Assembly (NCBI GenBank): GCA_030142905.1
Contig: JASJOG010000095.1
Span: 992,001 to 1,056,000 of the forward strand
Length of the DNA stretch: 64,000 nucleotides
Source of the DNA: Heliopora coerulea
Taxonomy: Eukaryota > Cnidaria > Anthozoa > Scleralcyonacea > Helioporidae
Reading direction: 5' to 3'
Shown piece after piece: positions 9,801 through 22,500 of the stretch; the first letter of the stretch is position 1, and every line of letters starts with the position of its first letter. The notes below the pieces were generated by a model. That model did no database searches, was not told the DNA's origin, and worked only from the letters and a program-made list of their open reading frames with translations. The translations under genes were made by a program, and so were the position numbers.

Positions 9801-11885
9801 AGTAAGAATTTTTGTAAACTGAAAGTCCAGATATAATTTTACTTATCGCTTCAAAGTAGTTTGGCTGTGTGATAGATTGTTATCTTATTGATAACCTGTG
9901 GTCTGAAAATTCAGAAATTCTCATTATTTATAGTTATACAGCCTTTTTAGGAAGTCTATTTGGCGTGCGACACATTTGGATGTTGCTGAAATTAGTAAAC
10001 TGCGATAACTTTATTAGTGTCATGAATTGTCGAATATTGACAAATGAAAGTATTCTTTTCGAGAAAAGATGATGTCGATTGTCTTGAGGAGTACATAAAT
10101 GCGAATTTCAAATTTGCTCTGTACTTTGCATATTTCAACTGAAGTATGTTGCTCAAGAAACACGGGCGTTAAAAAAAAATTAAAAAAGAATCATTTTTAA
10201 TTTAAATAACAATACTTTAATACAGCCTTGTAGTCAGTTATGTAAGCTTTGCCATGACTTATAAAATAATAGTGATAGGTTTTATATAACTTGCAGTTGA
10301 TACCCGGTAGGTGGTATTTTCATCGAAAAACCGCGAAGATCTATATTAAATCCAAATGTTAAAATGTCGAAATTGAGTGTCTATTCTGCTGCTAGCCAGC
10401 CCCAGTCCTTTCCCATGCTCTCTTATTACCTGCATTGCAAGCGATTGTTGTGTTTGTCACTCCATTTCTTAAAGGACAATGTGATTCCAGCGTCAGCAAC
10501 GGCTACGGTAAATCTTCGAGTCCATCAAGGTGACACTACTAGTTCTGTAAGTACTTTGGTGATATATGATTGAGCTGGACAACCACTTTGAACCTAGCGC
10601 CATGTTTTATATTTTAAACTCAGTAAAGTTCACAGAATAAATCACCATGACAATGGGTGGACGTTGCTTTCATAGCCCAGTCCATAATAGGTGTAATGTA
10701 GTGTGTGGTAAAAAATGGTGTGTGGTAAGAAATGCATGATAGGATGCATACACATCCTCGTAGGGTGTACCTGGTCAGTTTGCCGTTGGTTGGTAACTTC
10801 TGGCTCGTGTGGTTTACGTTTTATACTTTATAATTTATATAGTACTGTTTATAGTTTATGTAGTACAGTTTATAGGTTATAGTTTATGGTTTAAAGTTTA
10901 CCAAACGTCCGTTCTGCACCTAGCTTCAACATCCGAGTTTTACCCTATATATTTTTCGTGAATAAGAAACGTGTTTCGCTACGGCAACTCTACGGTTTTT
11001 AGCCAGCAATTGTTTCGCAATATTAGATGAAGTAAGTTCCTTGAAGGTGATGTATAAGGTATTCTCCTACTTTTTTACCAAACTTCAGTGATTCAATCCG
11101 TGCGTAGCGATCTTTCTTGCTCTTCAACTTGACCACACTTATTACTCCCATAATTTATCACCTAAAATTTGAAAACAATTTTTCGCTACATATCGATCTG
11201 CGTATCTTTGTTTTACAAGATATTGAATCATTTCGTAAAATATTTCTGTTCAGATTATGAAACATTTACGCTCCTGTATTCAAGATGACCGTGTTGAGAT
11301 CAAGATATTGTCAGAAATTCCTCCATCACCTATTGCAGCTACGGACAATGATAGTTTTGGATACAACACAATCGTTTCCAGCGTGCTGGATGTCTTTCCT
11401 GATGTTGCTGTGGCACCAGGTGTGTAGAAGGTAGAATGTTGAATGTTGGTCATATCCCAGAGCCTTGCAAGATTGCCGTCCTAGAAGAGCTTTGTTTAAA
11501 TATGATGAGCGCGAGAGTCTCTGAAAAAATATCAAAATAATAGATGTCCTGCGCTAGCTTGATCTTGTTGCATTCCTGGTAACACTTACCCAAACAGAAT
11601 TTCTTGAAGTTCCAACTCACTTAGTGATCCATACCTTGATCCCTTCAGTCTTCACTTGTTTCATCTCTTTTCTAACTTTCTTCAGGTCTTCTGGTAGCCG
11701 GTACAGACTCAAAACATTTCTTGGACATTACAAGTGATGTCTACCGCTTTATGCCGTCTCAACTGAGTCCGGAAGATGTACCGCGAATTCACGGATCAAA
11801 TGAAAGGATCAACGTGAAGAATTACGAAAAAACGATAAATTTTTACTATCACCTCATGTTAAATGCTGACGATGCGTCAATATAG
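3887..11885 (+). CDS. PM20D1: PM20D1-like N-acyl amino acid synthase/hydrolase
   Basis: M20-family metallopeptidase. In mammals this secreted enzyme joins or splits fatty acids and amino acids. Exons: 3887-4163, 5067-5299, 5774-5860, 6194-6327, 6733-6852, 7719-7794, 8274-8335, 9519-9597, 10475-10546, 11254-11419, 11686-11885. These sum to 1506 nt (501 aa), about the vertebrate length. The phases close exactly. A hydrophobic N-terminal segment (residues ~12-32) looks like a signal anchor. Metal-site motifs are present: [32 protein letters not shown] and, near the C-terminus, [10 protein letters not shown]. Other family blocks are [15 protein letters not shown] and NVIPASA. The first intron uses a GC donor (G|GCAAGT at 4164). 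The exon 6 donor GAG|GTTGTT is weak, so that junction is the least certain. ATG 3887 is the first in-frame methionine. Confidence 0.92.
7046..7340. mobile_element. Foldback element 1 with hammerhead-like core
   Basis: A 295-bp insert lies in PM20D1 intron 5 between 11-bp direct repeats ctaagatgtca (7035-7045 and 7341-7351). Two arms (about 7080-7200 and 7205-7335) form a near-perfect inverted repeat. The head ccagccgacaa matches that of the 37.5-kb foldback. On the minus strand 7162-7194 reads CTGACGA, a hairpin, then GAAATATC, resembling a hammerhead core. The plus-strand arm has a decayed version. It is probably a non-autonomous Penelope-related insertion. Confidence 0.6.
7847..7949. repeat. 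Short TIR element, ttaaccc family
   Basis: The ends ttaaccctttcctgtcc and ggaccggaaggggttaa are inverted copies about 103 bp apart. The middle contains ctggcgttagccag, which reappears in reverse in the tandem repeat at 11963. Related ends occur near 4925-5025 and 46279-46380. No ORF. Confidence 0.45.
8480..8605. repeat. Dispersed repeat family A, partial copy
   Basis: This is an end fragment with a T-rich run followed by cttcatgaattattaatgag, as in the copies at 2.2, 20.9 and 40.9 kb. It lies in PM20D1 intron 7. Confidence 0.4.
8975..9440. repeat. TG-rich microsatellite and decayed TG/CG tract
   Basis: A (TG)n tract with TATG interruptions runs from about 8978 to 9025. A longer degenerate purine-pyrimidine alternating stretch (TGCG, TACATGCG, CACGCG) runs at 9290-9425 in the same PM20D1 intron. 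ORFs called on both strands here are simple-sequence artefacts. Confidence 0.65.
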
Positions 11886-12549
11886 AGCGCTCTAAGAGCG
11901 CTTCATACCTCATTTCAGGTCACAAACTCCTTCCCGGTAGGATAATTGTTCTATTATTTTTCCCTGGCTAACGCTGGACAAATTTATTCCTGGCTAACGC
12001 TGGACAAGTTTGTTCCTGGCTAACCCTATGCGAATTTAGGGGACACATCCTACTGGGGCAGAATTGAATTGATATAAGACATTATTATAACCAATGAGAG
12101 ATCTAAATTACCGCATCAATATCTATTAATACACTGTAAAAAATATTGTTAATACATGGTATTGTTCGTTAGTACATGGTAACTGTCTAAGTCATGACTT
12201 ATTTCATTAATTTGTTTGAAGTAATACCGTGAAGCTCAAAATTAGTTCGTTCTCATCAATTTTGAAAGAAGGGAAGACGGTATGATTAGGTTTCACACTA
12301 AATCAGCTCAATATTTTAATTTATTATTGACCTTTGTAGTTTCGGATACATTTGCTTTTGTTTTGCATTTTTTTAATAACACTGTTGATCACTATAAATC
12401 TACCGAGAAATCGAGTACAGGATTCTTAGTCCACCGACATTTATTGCTATCGGAGATAAGTTCCCGGTTATGAGGTTGAGACCTTAGTATCCACGCAGGC
12501 ACGCACCGCCCACGAAGGTCCACGTAGATTAGTCCACGTGAAAGCGAGG
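11886..12549. other. Intergenic spacer with a 26-bp tandem repeat
   Basis: The PM20D1 3' flank contains about 2.9 copies of a 26-bp unit beginning cctggctaacgctggacaa (11963, 11989, then a diverged third at 12015). No gene was seen in the rest. Confidence 0.6.
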
Positions 12550-12565
12550 CGCCGCCATTTTGGCA
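12530..12565 (+). promoter_or_regulatory. Probable KMT2E promoter: E-box and YY1-like motif
   Basis: CACGTG occurs at 12534-12539, and gccgccattttgg at about 12551-12563 matches a YY1-type element in reverse. A strong GTAAGC splice donor follows at 12780. This fits a promoter and non-coding first exon for the downstream KMT2E-like gene. It is inferred, with no transcript evidence. Confidence 0.4.
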
Positions 12566-12779
12566 GGCAACGAGGCGTTGAAAGTACGTCAGTTTGGAAG
12601 GAAACGTTGCAAGGCAATTTTTTATCGTGTATATTGTGGTATTTATCGAGTAAGATGTACTTTATTCCCAGTAAAAGTTACAGTGTGCGCTCTGGGGATT
12701 CATGAGTCGTTCTGTATTGTCAAGGAGTTGAAAATATTTGCAAAAGTCTTCAAGAGGTTCGGATTAATTGTGCTTGGAG
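12560..12779 (+). other. Probable non-coding exon 1 of KMT2E-like gene
   Basis: The segment runs from the YY1-like motif to the donor TTGGAG|GTAAGC. It has no convincing coding start joining the downstream frame. The first coding exon begins 3.7 kb later at 16510. Region 12780-16509 is then a long 5'UTR intron in which I see no gene. It does hold a perfect 16-bp hairpin (14523-14538 / 14584-14599). Confidence 0.35.
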
Positions 12780-15700
12780 GTAAGCTGCGATTTCCAATTC
12801 GCTATACTCTGCAATACTCTCGCCTTTCGCCGTTCCATTTCGTCGAATATTTTACCGAAGTTCGCGTATAGTATGTTGGTATGGTATCGCCGCCTGGACC
12901 AACTTTACTTTGATATTTCTGGCGCAGTGCTATCTCCCTGAGGAAGTTGCAATATTAAGAAGAAAATTGAAAGGATTTTGAAGTATGTTTGTGTGACCCA
13001 TCACATGTTTTCAACTGGGAAACGCCGTAATTTCGTAAGGAATAATCATTTTATGTGGTTATACGCGGAGAAAAGCTTATATTTATTGGTCAAGATAAAA
13101 GCCAGTGCTTTGTAGTGACGTTTGTATGTCTATTCTGCAGTTTTATAACGATATTAAGGGGATTTCTGCCCTCGAAATTTCCCACACCACGCTCTTTCAG
13201 TAACAACGTTGGCCATCAACGTTTGGAGGCGTATCATAGTAAGTCTGTACTACGCTGTTTTGCATTTAAAAAGTCCTCGAAACTTAAAAGTTTTGCCTGG
13301 GTTCACGCAAAGAAAAGAAGGTCTAGTAATTTTGGATCGAATTAAATCATTTTTACAGCATTCAAGCGTTATTTTCAATAATGCATTCGCTTGTACTTGG
13401 AATTATATATCATTACGGCCATGGATTCCGACATGTTGTTGTTAGACACCAAGTTTGTACAACTCCGTTACCGGGAAAATTCCACAGTTATAACGAAAAA
13501 ATAAAACAATTCTTCGGTTTTATTCGAGCAGACAAAAGTCCTTGGAAAATTGACAAGGCCTCGAAGTGGAAAAGTAAGCCGTCATCTGTGTTTTGAAATA
13601 TAAATAAACCAGCAGGCAATCAAATCATTTTGTGGTATCTTGGATTCCATTCAAATATCCCTTTGAAATGGTAGTATTTAAACTTGGAATTCGTGACTTT
13701 TTTCTATGATTACAGTTGGTTTTATTTTTGTATGTCTAAGTAGATTTGGGTGAAATGTAGAGCGGTATAGGGAACAAAAAAAGAAGGAATTATTTGGCTA
13801 CGTCCGCCATGAAGTTTGCTTTGCTATTTGCTGTGGACGACGAGAAAGTGACGTGAAACCGACAACTAAAACAACTTCATCCCAACTATAGTTCGTGTCT
13901 TATGACACCGAATATTAAGCGTCCTTCAGATTTAGGTTTGAATCTTATTAAGCTAGAAGTCTGATCCATTTTTAAACTCTGATAAGGTCGCGATATTTTG
14001 GTTTGGACTTTCACTGTTGTTGACCGACGTCTTTCATTTTGGAAAAACGTATTAAAACCCAAACGGTGTTTGATGAGCGACCCATGGGATGTGTTTGGCT
14101 CGAGAATGTAATATGATGGTTTTCCATACAGAATTTTTGATTATTTTTTGTTCGTCGCGAGAAAGATAGCTTGGTTCGTCTTTTTGTTTTTGTTGTTTGG
14201 TCAGAAACTGTTTTTTCTTCGGCGGTAACCACGGCGAAACATGTGTTCGCCAGAATTTCCTAGCATTTGCAGCTGCTAGCTGAGGGAAATTGATATTGCA
14301 ATTCGAGGATTGCCGTGATGTTGGTCAAAGATAAAGCGTCGTGTTGTCGAGAAAGAAGTGCTGCCATTTGGATACAACTGGGCTTGTTGAATACGCTAAA
14401 CCAACGCGAATCTATATGAATGTTTTGTATTAATTCGGTTGGGTTGCATAAGAAAATGAAACTAGACCTGCAAACAAATTTGGTATAACTTCGAAGAACG
14501 AACACCTTGTTAAGGAGAATGCAAAGCGTTTGGCAATAGTACAATCGCTTTTGTTAACAAAACGTGTTCACCTCGCGGCTTGTTATTGCCAAACGCTTTT
14601 CCGTTTTGTTGTGGTGCAGAGAAATAAACAATATCAAACCTGGAACATTTTAATGGCGGTAAAACGATCCGACAGTCGTCTTTAGTCGTGTCACAAGGCA
14701 CATGGACGGTGACCGGAGCATTGAGTATGCAAAATATTCGGTAAATTACAGGGAAGGTGTTTTATCCGATCACGAATAAACTAAACAATGTGTTATTCTG
14801 TGATTTGGCTTTGTGAAAACGTTTAAAAACCGGCACAGGTACCGTATGTGATACCAAACGGATTTGCTTGTACAATATTGAAGTTATGTTGTGTGTGGGA
14901 AGTATCACGTCTTAGCCTACTGCAGCCATATTTAATGGAAATGCTTTCGGCCGTACTTGCTCATAATTTTTTTTTGTTGTTTCCTTATGTAAATGAGGAA
15001 GCCTATCATTATTTGGATGGGTGTAAATCACGATATCACCGAAATAAATTTCTCCATTTTTTTTCTCTCATTTTTTACTTATGCCTTGGTAGTATTTTAA
15101 GACGGTGCCTCTGGCAATAGAAGGAAACTGGAGATCTCGTCTTTTCTATAGGTTTTAATTATAAGATGTTAAAATTAGTCAAACTATCATATTGATTGCT
15201 TATGATTCCTAAGCTGCTGTTGTAATGTGTGATTGGATGTGCTGGTGTATTTGTTCCCCAGGAAATATTTTCAATAATAGAGTTTTAGTCTGATAAGTGA
15301 ATATCCTGCTCCTCTGAATGCATGAATTTTGTTCAGATGAGAGATATAAAGGCTTTCAATGGAAAGTGTCGTATGTGTCTATTATTTTCACTATATTTGT
15401 GCAAGATTTTTAAGTTATGACATATACACATCAGGTTATTAATCTAAGAATGATTTCATATCTGGTAGGAGGAAATTAGATAGTAGGTGTTCAATTTTGA
15501 AAAAAATTGTTTGTAAAACAGAAGATGCAACTTCAACTTCTTACATTTTGATTATAAATAATGGTCCTTGGATTTTTCACTACACTGAAGTTCTTCATTG
15601 AGTTAGTCCCAAAATGTGTATGCATTTTGATGATATTTACCATCTGTTAAGTCTGATGGGCTGCAAGCACAATATAAGCAGTCATGATATGTCTGAGATA

Positions 15701-16509
15701 AAGTTAAAGTAGTTGTGGGTCATTAGCTTCTATGTAAATTTCTTCCACAGCCACACAGCAGTCCAGTATTTTCATGCATAATGCTTGTTTGTTGATAGGA
15801 TATTTGTTTTGTACCTTCACCTGAGAATTTTTGGACTTTTTCTAATTTACATTTTGATTAAAGTATCTGTGTTTATGAAACATAAAATGACATCTTGATC
15901 TTTATTTGTTCGATGAAATCTCTGGTTTAATAAACAGAAGTACATTTAAATGTTGTGATCATAAATGTTTGGTTAGTTCAAAGATTTAGGTGTGGAAAAT
16001 CTTGATTTAGACCATCCTTGTTAATTCGTGATCAGTGATGAAAGCCTTCTTCAGAGTTCAATCAAAAGAAGTAGGAAAATGGTGGTGTTTTATGTTTGTT
16101 TTACATTTTGTTGGGGAGGTTTACATTTTGAACTTGACAACACTATCATATACTTTATTCCTATTATCTTAAGCTTTAATTCATCTAAGTGATGCTTCTA
16201 GAATCCAAGAAATTAATACTACTAACTGGTAAAGACAAATATGAAGTGACATAGGTTAGAATAGCATAGAAGTGTAGGGTTGCCCTGAAAGAGTACAGTA
16301 TGCCCTTAATTCATAGTAGGAATTTTATTAATTGTAAAAGTAGATTTCTGGAGCTGAAGCACGTAATATTTAAAAGGAAAATTCACATTTCCATGTGTTT
16401 CTTTTGTATTTCCAGGTAAATCCTTGGGAACTCCTTGCAATGAATATATTGGTTGTGGTTGGTTTATCAACCATACAAATAAAGAATTTGAAGTGTGTCT
16501 TTCAGAACA

Positions 16510-19500
16510 ATGAGTGGTGATGTGTTATTTCAGACTACAGAGAATTGTCTGACTATGGCTGCAGGATCAGAGTAAGATGAAAGATTTTGCTGTTTGAATT
16601 TTTAGAAGATCTGTTCTTATAAAGAATGTAGTAGAAGCTACAGTAACAATAACTGCATGAACATGTGCTTAGACAATAGAAATCTGTTTCTCAAACAAAA
16701 TAAAGACCACTTTCATGAGTTACTTCCAACAGTTACCTTCCTTTGTTGAATTTGAATATTCTATATGTCTTCATGACCCAAGGTAATATTTTTAATACTT
16801 ACCAGAAAAAATATAGAGTTAGCTTTGGCTGATGAACAAAAGAACAGAATTAGTAATTTATATATCTGAAATGCTAATGGTTTGTTGATTTTTCTCATTA
16901 TCGTGAATAAGAATTATGATATACTGCAGAAAGCTTCTGTTAGAGGAACAAGGCTCATGTAATTTCCCATCATACCAATAGTTTGCTCATCTTGAAGTAA
17001 TTCAACACTAAACTCAAAATTGTAAAAGAAAGTTGGAACCAGTGACACATCAGAGCAGTGTAAACCAGTTATTAATCCCAGGACTGGTCAGTCATAGTGC
17101 AAATAAGGAAATTAATATTTTATTTTGTGTGACTGAAGGTTGTACATTAAGCCCAAAAGTAACTATTAGTCTTACACAGGAAACAGGAAAAATCCATATT
17201 CCAGGGAAATTTAACCAAAATTACTTGCTGGTAATTGAAAGCTTAAAGTAAACTTCTAGTTTGACTTGCATGGTGCATATTTTTGCTTACAGGTTTACAT
17301 ATATTTGGGCAAGAAAAAGTTACAAGTAAAGTTTTTGTACAGTTTCACCATAATTTTATTTCTACCATAGTCCACAGCCAGTTGAATCCTCTGTTGTACC
17401 TGAACATAGCAAGTCTGGTCTTGTTCCTTCAACATCATTGCCCAGGATATCAAGTGTCAGGAACCATATTCCATACTCGGTATACTAATGTCTTGAATAC
17501 ATTCTTTCTGATAAATTGTTATTTTACCTTTATCTTTTTTAAAACTCTTATTCATACTGAATAACTGATAAAAATTTTAGGATCACAACTATGGGAAACC
17601 TTTAACTCCTCCAAACTCATGTAGTCCTGAACATCCTGAGGAAGCTGACACTGGCAATGAAGAGGAAGGATTTACCAGGTGTATTTGGTAAGAACTGATT
17701 TTCTCCAGTAATTCTGCACCAAAGTCTTTTTGAATAAGTGAAAGGTTTTCTGACTAGCTATGACTTTATACTAGGATAACACAAATGAACATTACTTGTG
17801 CAACATCAGCAGTAGGATTACCTATAAGTAAAATCAGTGTTATTTTATTTGTTACTTTTTCCTTTGCAGTGGGTTTAAACATGATGATGGCTACATGATC
17901 TGTTGTGATAAGTGCAGGTATCAATGTTCTTAAAAGATCAATCATAAATAACTGTGAAGCCCATTTTTCTCATTTGTGTCCACACCAAATGTTTCAAGTT
18001 TCTATTTAATTTTTAGCTTGTTTTGACTTTTAAAGATCACATTTTGCATGCAGTTTGAACTCATGGGAGAAAGTAGCAAAACGAATTTTTTCAGCCAGTA
18101 TACATTTAAATAGAACAAAAAGATATTTAACTCATAATCTGCAAACAACCCTTTTGTAATTAATTGTTACTCTGGTTACTGTTAATTCATTTTAATTGTC
18201 AAGTGAAATATCTTGGCTTAAAGAGTTCAAACCTGTCTCAATTAAATGCCAAATCAGCCTCCCTGTCATAATTTTAGCATGGCTAGAACCAAGTAGTTTT
18301 ACCATTAAAAAGGAAACAACATAGGGGATAAAGGGACTAAGAATGATAGTTTTAAGCTGTGTTTATATTGAAAACTTATACTTGCCAATATGAAAGATAT
18401 ACATAAAATATCAGGATATATGCTTATGAAGGTAATTTTATTTACTTAGAATGGTGGTTGGCATTGGTGTTTAGCATAACAATATTGTTGGCTGTGTTTT
18501 TTATCAAGCAGCACACAGTTTTACTTCCTCTCTGATGTTTCTTATCTATAGCTATTATATGTCAATCTTTTGGAAAACTTTGTTGCATTTCTAGTTATAA
18601 TTTCAGTTGTACTAATGTTTTGAGTAATACTATGAAAACTTGTGATATTTTCAGTGCATGGCAGCATGTGGAATGTGTAGGCATTAAGAGTAATTCTGTC
18701 CCTGAAACATACCTCTGTGATGAATGTGACCCAAGACCTTTGGACAAAGAAAGAGCTAAGCAAATACAAACTAAGAAGATTGAGGAACCCACAGGTATTT
18801 TTTTGGTAATATCAGTTCATTAGTTTTCATGAGAATGTCATGGCTATGCAGCTCTTGTCCTTTGAATATTAAGGTCATATATGCACTGTGTCCTCTCAAA
18901 CATCACTTAGCAACCAAGGACTTATGCAATTGTCATCTGTAAAAGATCCTAGAAGAGTGTCTCCCCATAATTATTTTTGTGGTCATATATAGGGAAACTG
19001 TCAAGCTTACAGAAGACTGCAAAAGCAAAGCAGTTTTTTGTGTACTGCATATGGAGAAAATGTTGTGGCTCATGCAATATTGAGATCAATCATGAAATAC
19101 AAAAACTGGGAATCATGTTTCGTTCAGTTGGAACCAGAAGTTTATAGCATTCCCATGTTTGCCAAAATTCAAGCAAAAGAGTAATGCTAGAAGCTAAGTC
19201 TTTTTTGTCAAATCATAAATGGAGAACATCTGTTGTGTAAGAGATAAGGCTACTCTGTAGAATGTAACAACAGAAGGCATCACTCTTTGAATCAGTGAAA
19301 AATTTCCACCATTTCAGTCAAACCTGCATCTAAAGTGACACCACTGAGGAGTTGGCTTGGTACATAACAGAATCATTGTCTGTTAACTTTAGCAAGCAGA
19401 TATGTTGGTTGTTATGCAACCCTGTGAAGTTAATAAAATCATCCTTACCACCTGTATGTCTTGTTACTCACCATTTTACAGAAGCTGAAGAAAGTAATTT

Positions 19501-22500
19501 TCTTAAAATATATCCAATGTTTAATTTGTCCATTTTTATTCAGTGAAATAAATTTGAGAAATAGGTTGCTAAAAATCCAGATATGCCAGGTTTAACCCAT
19601 GTATGATTCCCAAATGAACTCTGTATTGTATCTAGATGAAGAGGAAGAGGAAGATGGGGATGTTAGTGATCGTGAAAGTGATAATGGATTGCCACAGGTT
19701 ACTTTGCCAAATCCTGTTTCCATCAAGGAGAACATTCTGACAAAAGGCAAGAGAAAGAAGAGAGACTCAACAAGAAAGCTTGCTCAGAAAGAGATCAAGC
19801 ATAGTAAGAGGAAGGTAAAACATGCATATGCACTGTATTTGGACTGGCATAAACCTCCTTCATATTAATAGAAACAGCATACTGATTGTGGTGGCATTTA
19901 CCCATGCTGATATAAAGGGAATATTTAAAAAATTAGTAAGTGCCATATTGAAGTACAGTAGAACCTGAGTTTTACGATCCCCTTTTTTACGACCACCTGT
20001 CATATACGACCAGTTTTTGTGGCATGGACAATTTGTAGTTAAAACATACCTGCCGTGAGTGACCACCTGTCTAATGCGACCAACGACCACTTTTTAGCAG
20101 TCAAAATAAGAAATTTTACCTGTCACAGGTGACCACTGCAAATTAAAATTACTGAACACTCTACTCATGCCAAACCTGATTGGTGAATTAAGTTCAGCAG
20201 AAGATCAGCGTCCTCTTCTGCCGAACCTAATAGGTAGGGCAGATTTAATATGATTGATGATAATTAAGTTCCACAATTGCTCCAACTGTCTTGGCAAAGA
20301 GAATACAGGAAATGAGAAAAACTATGCACTTACCGCTTTGATCTAGTTTTGATCACTTCCATGCAGTTAGACTTATGTTGTTGTGAATTTCTTTCAAAAT
20401 GAGTTAGGAAATCGAAGCAGTTCACACTGACCAATTTCTTTTCACTTAATAAGTTGATTAACTTAAGCAAATTCTTGTGTGATTGTTTAGTTGAATAAAG
20501 TAATTGTCAATGAAATTTGGGTTTGCTTGTTCAATCGTAATAATGCATAAATTTATGCATTTTCCGGAAGTTACACATGCAAATATGGTGGCCACTACGT
20601 GACATCACTACTTGTCTTAAGTGACCACCTGGCATTTATGACCACTTTTGCCTGGCAAAAGGGGTGGTAGTAAAACTCGGGTTCTACTGTATTTAAAACA
20701 CAAGGTGATAGCCAAGTGTTTTACATCCAATGAAGCACATGTTGTGCATTTTTTTAAAGTAACTTTAAAAAAATTCCTTTAACTTGCTTATTTGTGAAGA
20801 AAGTTTGAAAAGAGGTGTTTTATAAGCTGCAGAAATTCACAGAGAATAGTAAGTGTGTTTTTAACACATTTGGACACAAAATGGTTATGATCTTCCTTTG
20901 TATTTTCCCCATGAATTTTTAGTGAGTTTGGAATGTATTTTATTTGTGAATACATTATATTTTTTCTGTTACTTTGCAATGTACGTGGCTTTGGGAATGC
21001 ATTCAAGAGTTAAAGATTGGTTTTGTTACTTTATAGAGAAGGAAAAGAAAACATATTTCCACAAATGCCATTCCAGGTAGGTATTCAGTGCCTTGGATTT
21101 TTTTTTATCTCTGTCTTTTGCTCATTTCATTGCTAAATTTAGTAAGTAACTGAGATATCCACTTGCTTACATGCATGATAAACTTTATGATTGTTTCATT
21201 TAAGTGGATGAAGATACTAATGGCCCATGGAATTTATCCTCATTCCCAGGGTAAGCAATAATTTGCTTTAAGTACCATTACATTTAGGGTCTTCAACAGA
21301 ATTTTTGACAAGCATTGGACTGGTTTGATTACTCATGTAGGATATTTCCTTATCCCAGTCATGATAAAAATGGATTGTGTGGTCAAGAAAAATGTCTTGT
21401 TTCTTTGTTAAGAACTCATGCTTGTAATTAGGATTCACATAATTCACATAGTGTAGCATATTTTATACTTAATTCTCTTCTCTGATAGCCACTTGATGAT
21501 TTTTTGATTTCACCTGCACTGTGTTGATTCAATCCCTGTATTTCTTGATTCAATTGGTAATAAGCTTTTTTACTTATACAAACTTAATTAACAAGGGTAA
21601 CATGTGGACCTTCAATACTTAGGTGAAAATTTACTGATGACTCAGTGTTGCTTTGGGATATCACTGGATCTTGTTGCTCAGTCTGAATTGTTAATAAGCT
21701 TTTTTACTTTTATGAACTTAATCAACAAGAGTAACATGTGGGCCTTCAATATTTAGGTGAAAATTTACTTATAACTCTGTGGTACTCTGAGATAGCACTG
21801 GATCTTGTTGCTCAATCTGAATTGTTTGTACTGTGTTTTCCAGTTTTAACAAGGATCAGTATCAAGAAGCACTGAAAACTGTTTATATTGGTGACTTAGA
21901 CAAGCAGTCTTTTCCAATGTCTGAGGTAGGAAGATTTGGATTGGCCAATTTCAAACAATATGTTTTAATATTCAAATCTAGATAATTAATTACATGTACA
22001 TGCAGTTACTATTTAAACAATTTAAGTTTATGACATTTTGTGCTGTACTAGCAGCAGACTTGCCAAAGTGGTGACTGATGACCACATAATTATAAAAAAG
22101 CTGGTTCCATCACTAACTTTGCATCTTTATTAATGTTTTCAGTTGAGGATGAACTTACCAAGCTTGCTCAAGAGTGAGCAGCTATGTAAAGTTGTTGAAG
22201 TACAAAAGAATAGAAAGGTAGGACAGAACTTTTTCTTGATATTTTAACCAAAATAATGTGTAAAATTTCTGGAATCTGGATGATTCTTGAAAATCATTTT
22301 GTTGTGTATTGTTCCTCTATTTTCCCATTGCATTCTCCCTGAGTGTTGGTGCTGATGTCTTTTCCTTCATCAATTCATACCTCTTCAACACCTCAAGGGT
22401 TTTCACTTTAAACTTTTTTTTTCATTATTTATAAAATTACTTTCTTAAGCTGTCTCTCTCTTTCATTCTTTGTTTTTCTTTTTCTTTCTTTCCTTCTTCC

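Noticed and set aside
12560..13596. Several 70-100 aa plus-strand ORFs after the putative KMT2E first exon
   Set aside because: No similarity recognised and no splice chain linking them to the 16510 start. The region is better read as leader exon plus intron.
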